Below, piece by piece: positions 57,337-64,000 of a DNA stretch of 64,000 nt. The stretch lies in NCBI GenBank assembly GCA_022316685.1, contig JAKJHU010000038.1, forward strand, positions 2,962,384 to 3,026,383. Reading direction: 5' to 3'. The position numbers and the translations under genes were made by a program. The number at the start of each line of letters is the position of its first letter. The stretch's first letter is position 1. The notes beneath the pieces are model-generated. The model ran no database searches and had not been told where the DNA came from. It was given only the letters and a program-made list of their open reading frames with translations. This stretch comes from Progne subis subis (Eukaryota; Chordata; Aves; Passeriformes; Hirundinidae).

Positions 57337-58061
57337 CCTGACTAGGATGTTAATGAACCCATAGGAAATGCTTGCTTTTCAGAAAGTCTGTGATTTTTAC
57401 AACAGTTTTCTCTGAATTAATTGGCAGAAACTGATATTGACCTCATTTTCCAGACCTTGGAAAAAATGAAACTGAAGTGGTTGACAGCTACATAAAAATG
57501 ACAGCTTTGCACAATAATTTATTAGTTAATCTTTCCTACTTGGAGATGACTGTCCTTGTTCATGAGGTTTATTAGTATTTTTCTGTTATCTCTATTTTCC
57601 ATTTAGTCATTATAAACATGCTATTAGTTTTCTATACATTGTTCTTGTCACATAAGACTTACTTTGTTTTTTGTGAAGCTGTTAATTATTTTTCTACACA
57701 AGTTTTTAGTGGGCCTGCAGGAAAGAATGGTTCTGATTTTGATTTATTTTGAAGTAAGGTTCCTGAGGGCTGGAATCAGTAATACAATCCATTTGTCTTA
57801 AGCACTGCAAAGGCTCATGGCAAAGCTCTAGAAATCAATTTTTTGAGAGATAGAGAGAAGATGTATAGCTGTACAGCGGTTTTAGCAGTCTAGAACTGTG
57901 AAACATTTTATTTTTTTAACCAGTCTTTAAATGTTTATAGATTTGTTTGTTTTAATAGGATTAAAGTAAAATATTTAAGTCTCAGAATATAGGCAGAAAA
58001 AAGTGGACATTGTTTATGAAAGCAAATAAAATATATTAGTGAATTCAAAATAAAATCCTGT

Positions 58062-58100
58062 TAAAACATGCTGATTAGAGTGTAAAACATGTTGATTAGT
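58062..58100. repeat. 21-bp-period imperfect tandem duplication
   Basis: TAAAACATGCTGATTAG recurs 21 bases later as TAAAACATGTTGATTAG, with one mismatch. This is a local duplication. Confidence 0.75.
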
Positions 58101-59775
58101 TCCTACAGAACTGGACATAAAACCAGAGTTTGAATGTGGTGTTAACTAGAAATCATTTAATGCTGTGGTTCCATTCTGATTAAATACAAAATATTAGTGG
58201 CCTGGCTGTCAAAAAGTGAAGTTGGAAGCAAATTCTGGGATAATTTGAAAGGCTGGTGGCACATTCAGAGATGGGGGGGAGGGAGAAGGAGATATTTTAG
58301 TTTTGGTCGTGTTGCCTTGAGTTCACGTGTCTCCCTAGTGCAGAGCTGCTCTCAGTAAAAGCTCAGCTGATGGCTGGGACAGAAAAACCTGTGTGTGCCA
58401 CCTGCTCAGGGTCTCTGGCAGGTGAGGCCCTGCCTGCCCATCTGCTGGGAGCTCTGTCTGCTCCTGTCACCTCTCTGGAGCTCTGTCAGGCCACTGCCAG
58501 GGAGCAGGAAGGTGCTGGCTCCTTCTGGGGGTTCCAGCCAAATGCTGGTGCACAAGTGGCTTTGCTTGGTCACCAGCACAGTGAGCCCCATCTCACAGGG
58601 TTAAGTCAAATTATAGAGGTTTATAAAGTCACTTTGTGAAATGGTTTCCAAAGTTGTGTGATGCAAGTTTGGGAATGAAAATGAGATTCAGGGTCCTTTG
58701 AGTTATTAAGCCCTTTCTGTCGGGAGACAAGTTATGGTGTGCAGTTGATTGCAGATTTCAGTAAGGTCTGACTGTCCTTAAAATCCTGAAAAATAAATGG
58801 TGCAAGTGTTATGGATAGTTATGCAAAACAGAATGAAGGAACTGAACTACGATTCTGACTTGCAGTACAGCAGGGGAGATACCAAAAGATCTAAAAAATT
58901 CTGGTTTGCTTTGCTACTGTGGGACAAACACTGGATGTGCAGTATGTGTATTGGTAATACTTTACATAAGTCCTTAAAATGTTAATATAGGAGTGGGTTT
59001 GTTTGAACAGACTAGAGATGTGTTCAGTTCATTGAAAGACTTCACAATATTCATTTATAACAAAGCTGAAAAATAATTTAAGTAGCCTTTTTATTAAATA
59101 TGAGAGACCTAATCCGGGCTTCAAAAATGTATTTGCATGGATAGAGGGAACTTCTGGGACCAAAAGATGGTGAAAAAGAGGCTTAAAAGTAAAGAACTAC
59201 ACGGTAGTGAGACTTTAAAAAGACACTGAATTTAATCCTATAAACCCTGTAGGAGTTCCAAGACCAGACTTCAGCTGGTTAAGTTTCTGTTGCCTCATTA
59301 AATTCTTGTGTATTTACAGAGGAGATCTGAAGGTTTATATTTTCAGATTGCATTCCTATATTAAGAAAAAACCATCTCTGAATGGAAGTCTGTGATCAGG
59401 GATTTACCTAAGTACTGGTTATAAGGCACTGCTGTCTTCCCCTTGTAGAGCTGCCCAGGGCTGAGGGGCTGGACAGAGCCCGTGCTGAAGAGCAGGTCAG
59501 AAGATAGACCTTAGTGCTACTTTAGGGCAGGGAAAAATCAGCTTAATCTGAAATAATGATGCACCATCCTCAACCCATGACTCTACTGCAGGAAAGCATC
59601 CTTCCCTTTCCCTCCCCACCTTCTCAGCTGCTCAGCCCTGGCACAGTGAATCTGTGGCTGGACACATGAGATGGAGCTAGAGCCGTGGTCAGAGCCGCCC
59701 TGCACAGGGGCTCTGCTTGGCAGGGTGAGCCCGGCATGGGGAACAAACAAACAATCCCCTGCTGGCTCGGGGCTC

Positions 59776-59791
59776 TGTGTGTGTGTGTGTG
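59776..59791. repeat. (TG)8 microsatellite
   Basis: Eight TG dinucleotides at the edge of a GC-richer patch (about 59440-59790). Confidence 0.85.
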
Positions 59792-61219
59792 CACTTGCCT
59801 AATACCTCAAGAGGCCTAGGACCGCTTTCAGCTAGTTGGAACAGCAGTATTGCTGTGGCCTCCTTTTTGAAATGGATCGCTGTGGCTTTTTATTTATTTT
59901 GTGAGCCTCGTGACTGGTAGAGATGAAGTGACTCAAATGAACTTTTAAGATCAAAAGTAAACCAATTCAGGTACTGACTTGCTGCAGGGACTGCAGAACC
60001 AAGGATAGGCACTTTTGCTTCCATATCACATTTTTTAAAGAGAGATGGATGCCATGTAAAAGTTAATATTTAGCAATATATTATTCGCTAAATTATTAAT
60101 GGGTTTGCTCCCTGTTATCTTGTTAATTTTGAGGTGTTAACTGCTAGCAAATTCTCCCTTTTTAGTAGTGGTGACTACTTCTAAACTTGTAAAGGTTCAC
60201 AGTAATACATGGAATTACATATAAATGCTAAAACTGGACATTTCAGTTTGCCTAAAAATTAATAAAGTGAAATTCCTGGATATGTATCATCCTAGTTGTT
60301 CCTCTAACACCTGGGATGAATAATTTATCTGATTGATGTAGTCTTTTTTTCTGTTTGTGCAATATCAATATTTAGGTCATGATTTCTTAGGAGTTCATGT
60401 TTATTTGCCAAAGTATCTTCTGAGTTTTTATCTCAAAGAAGAACTGCAATTTAAAAAAAAATTGTGCAGCGTGACTTACTTGTGCCTGTTTGGATAAGCA
60501 AAAGAGTAATGCTTTATTTTAATCACTGGATAAATTTGTGTTGTCTGTGTGTCCGAATTTACCATTTTATTTCTGTGAATTCTCATACATTCAACTTCGA
60601 AATTTTTCTTCTGTTTGTGCCAACAAGTACCTGAATATTCTAAAAAGAAAATGCTAAGTAGATGGGAGAAAATCAAAAAAGGTGTTTTAGACTCTGAAAC
60701 AAGGAATTGGTACTTTTTTGGAGAAATTACAGGGAAAAAAGTGGGGTAATAAACATGATTTTGGAGGCTAAACTTTTACATAGTTAACTCCTAATTAGTA
60801 TTAAAAGTGAAAAAATTCTGGAAGGAATTCAGACAATGTGAATTGAAAAAATAATCAGTTACTGTAACCCTTAGAAACTGAACAGAGTATTGAATGCATT
60901 TTTTGCATTGGTTATAAATTTTCTGTTGAGTACAGGGGTGATTCTGCTGCTCTTAATCCTTTGGCTGTTGATTTTTCTTACTTTTGGTGAGGATTTCCAT
61001 ATGTTCTTTTCTAATTATCTAATTTATTTGTTAGGTCTCTGAAAGATCCCTTATAAACTTGAACAACTTTACAATATACCAGTAATTTAGCAGTTGCTGA
61101 AGTAAAATGAGGTTGGGGGTTTTGTTTGTCTTTATTTGGAAGTCTTCAACTAAATTTGAGATGAAAATAATTTAAAAAATACTATTATAACCTATACTAT
61201 AGACATATCTGTTATTTAG

Positions 61220-61246
61220 TATATATATATATAAATATATATTATT
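61220..61246. repeat. (AT)n microsatellite
   Basis: An alternating A/T run with one interruption. A similar TATA-type run occurs about 0.5 kb away at 61739-61763. Confidence 0.8.
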
Positions 61247-61738
61247 TCACATAAAAATGTGGCAATTTTTTGTAAAAGACCATCACTTAAATGGATCTTG
61301 CATTGATGCTTGACAACAGGCTTGAAATGGGTTTGGATTTGCTTGGACAATTTGGAACTGTGCTGGCTTGTGGGTGCATCTATGGGTGTCTTTCCTTGTG
61401 GGATTCTACCCTGTGGTTTTTAAACCAATTTTAGAAATTTCTGATTCCTGCATAAATATTTCATTAAATGTTTATTTACCACGCAAAAATTTAAGGAAGT
61501 TAACTTTTTTTTTCCCATTATTCACTCTCGTAGCTTGGCTTATCTGTATTATACCAGTCTCACTTGGAGCAATGGGACACAGTGATCACTGACGTCCTAC
61601 TTTTTCTGTGAACATCATCTAAAGGATACTGTGAGGAGTTCACTTCACAGACAAAACACCTTTCATGTCCTCAGGCCCCACTTCAAATGGGAAAATCTAA
61701 AGCATCAGGTGAGTCTGAATGAATGACTGTTACACTAT

Positions 61739-61763
61739 CATATATATCTATATATATATATCT
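61739..61763. repeat. (TA)n microsatellite
   Basis: An alternating TA run interrupted by TC, read directly. Confidence 0.8.
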
Positions 61764-64000
61764 CACAATTAGGAACCAAGAACAAATGCAACTGTTTCGT
61801 GGGCAATGAGGCATGAGATTAAAGGCTGATGTCCAAATGTAAGAATCCAATTAGCAAGTGACTTATGTCTGTGGTGCAAAATCAAAATGCTCCTCTTTCA
61901 GTTACATATTTCAGCACTGTGTGGGTTCTTCTCCACTTAAACTACAGAAGAATTTTTTATGAGTACATTTTTTATATGTATCTGGAATAACAGTATGTGA
62001 TATAAACACATATCATAGTATAATCATATTATATGTAATATAATAACAATATAAAAAATGGCATATGAGGAGTAGTGTACTGGTGGTGCTTTCTTCCACT
62101 TCATGTTTTCCACACTGAACACAGGGCCTTTAGTGGTGCAAGTTATTATGGATACTGACTGCAGTCTCATAGCTTTTATTAAGTTTTGGGATAAGCCAAT
62201 TCAGGAGTTACACATTGGGTAGGAGAAACATGTTTTTGAGAGGATGCTTGCAGCATTAGACTGCATCATTTTGCATTAACCAGTTCTCTGTAGTCTGATG
62301 GTGCTTTGGACATTCCTGTGATATTTTTCCTAAACCTAAAGTAAATAGAGGGGAATTTGTACTGTTTCTTTGTGATATGTTCCTTGAGGAGTGAACCTGT
62401 GAAACTTAGAGGTTGCTTTATGGGAGGAATGTGGTTGTGTTAAAGACTTGAGAGATTTTAGTGGGAGAAAGACTTGAAGGTTATAGACTAATTTAGATAG
62501 AGGCTTATTTCACAGGTCATTTATTTGGATGATTGGGATTTTACAAAAGGAGTCTGGGGAAATGCATTAATTTCTTTGAAGTGACTAAAGTGTATGGTTT
62601 TATGATCTCACTTTATTGGGTAATGCACCTTTCTGATTTCCTTTTAACAGCTCCCCAGAATGTATTTATAGCTTATAGGATCATGCCTAAGCTCAGTATC
62701 TAAACACACATGTTCATTGCCTGCATGTAATAATAAATGAAAATGGGAGATGAGTATTGAGCTGTTAGTTGGAAGGATTAGAAACCTCTTCTTTAATGAC
62801 CAAGAATAAATACAGCTGATGGAAGATACCTGAATTCACACATCCTGTTTATCTTCACAGAAACACTGGGCATAGATTATGAGACACATATAAATGTAGA
62901 GAGGGGAAAATGGAGGACATATGCTAGCCTTTCAAACAATGTAGAGAATGTGCATTTAAACATGCCCGTCTGTAAAGTTGACCTAAACACCAAATAAAAA
63001 AAATCAACCAGATGTGACTCTCTATGCTTCGTAAACCCTACTGAATAACTGCTTTTATTGCTTTGCACGCAGTGCCTTGCTAAATGTGGTTATGGAGATC
63101 TTAAATCCACATTGGTTTAGAGTAATGCAAAAAGAGCTCTGTTTAAAATCAGCAAGTAAATACATCCCACGTTAGTAGAACCTACATCATCTAAGCGTGG
63201 CCTTGTGATTTTATTATCCTGGTTGTCTTCATCCTAAACTGTATAATTAAATGTTCCTGATTACTAGCTTATTAGAAGGGGCTTTGAATGAAGCAAGTGA
63301 GAAATTTGGATGAAAAAATAGAACAATTTCATTCTTTCATTGTTCTTTGTTCTTAGTGATGCTTGGTTCATCTTCACAAGCTATCACCGTTTGTGGTCAC
63401 TTTGCTTTGTTGTAAGGCTCTGTTCTCATCTTGTCATGAAATCTGCTCACAGTCTGTTATGGATTTCATTACAGTGTCATTTTTCCTGATGCTGTCAAAG
63501 TCTCTTTTTTAAAAAAAATACAATTCAGAAAGTAGCAAATGTGAGAGTTAGTGCTTATACTCTTTTATGTGAGTTTTGCTTTGCTAGATTTTCTGAGTTT
63601 ATACCATGAAACAAAACTTCATTAGAGAGCATGTAGTTCCTGTGACCTCTCCTGTCACTGTTTGCTGTTTTGCAGTATTGCTGCAAAAATTTACAGTGAA
63701 TGAGAACCTCCTGAAAGTATTCAGTGTCAGTAGTAGTCACCAGAGTACCAGTGGCTCTATAAAACTGCCAGAGACTAAACTCCATTTTCCTTTTCTGTTC
63801 CTTTCCTGCTGCAATTGCATTTTCTGAAATTAAGACCACTAAAACTCTAGGGAAAATGTAAGATTTCATACTAAATTTTACCTTACTTCCACTCTTCCTG
63901 TTGTAATTTAGGGAAATATACTCAAGAGATTGAGAAAATGATTCAGATAAGGTGCCAGATGGAAATGATAACCAAAGAATTTGGCTCTGAATTCATGGAT

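Larger units (their letters stand above)
28958..64000 (-). other. B3GALT1: Probable large B3GALT1 5'UTR intron; no coding exon seen
   Basis: Thirty-five kilobases upstream of the inferred acceptor contain no recognisable coding exon on either strand. In mammals B3GALT1 has non-coding leader exons spread over hundreds of kilobases, so this is probably intronic, but no leader exon or promoter could be identified here. Most of it is AT-rich, unique-looking DNA. Items that stand out are listed separately: a hairpin at 30895-30931, CR1 fragments at about 39440-39835 and 49293-49358, a GC- and CpG-richer patch at 37555-37900, an A26 tract at 47604, and several microsatellites. Confidence 0.5.

Overview
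This is a vertebrate, almost certainly avian, nuclear genomic window. It is AT-rich and mostly non-coding. Two known vertebrate genes can be read directly, and the only interspersed repeats I recognise are fragments of CR1, the dominant LINE of birds. The gene pair matches a conserved vertebrate neighbourhood (human 2q24.3, where B3GALT1 and STK39 sit tail to tail). The species cannot be fixed from the sequence alone. No bacterial-type features, CRISPR arrays, tRNA or rRNA genes, or viral genes were recognised.

Layout. (1) Positions 1 to about 9,940 hold the 3' end of STK39 (SPAK kinase) on the + strand: an upstream intron, the penultimate coding exon (4351-4415), a 4.07 kb intron, the last coding exon (8484-8558), and a 3'UTR ending near two AATAAA signals at 9906-9922. 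(2) Immediately downstream lies a compact CpG island (about 10150-10600) with GC boxes, two canonical G-quadruplex motifs and consensus 5' splice sites, but no recognised gene. (3) About 10.6-23.96 kb is intergenic between the two convergent genes. It holds one CR1 fragment and some possibly constrained non-coding sequence around 14.57-15.07 kb. (4) About 23,970-28,957 on the - strand is one large terminal exon of B3GALT1. It carries a short 5'UTR with three upstream ORFs, the complete intronless 326-codon reading frame (27748-28728), and a 3'UTR of about 3.8 kb. (5) From 28,958 to 64,000 no coding exon is visible. By analogy with mammalian B3GALT1, whose upstream exons are non-coding and far away, this is probably a large 5'UTR intron. 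It contains two CR1 fragments, simple repeats, a perfect-looking hairpin, an A26 tract behind an AATAAA, and isolated GC-rich patches.

Functionally the two genes are unrelated: STK39 is a cytosolic kinase controlling cation-chloride cotransporters, and B3GALT1 is a Golgi glycosyltransferase. They are neighbours by conserved synteny rather than by shared pathway. I found no previously undescribed coding system. The observations most worth checking are the CpG island just beyond STK39, the uORF-bearing leader of B3GALT1, and the isolated hairpin near 30.9 kb.
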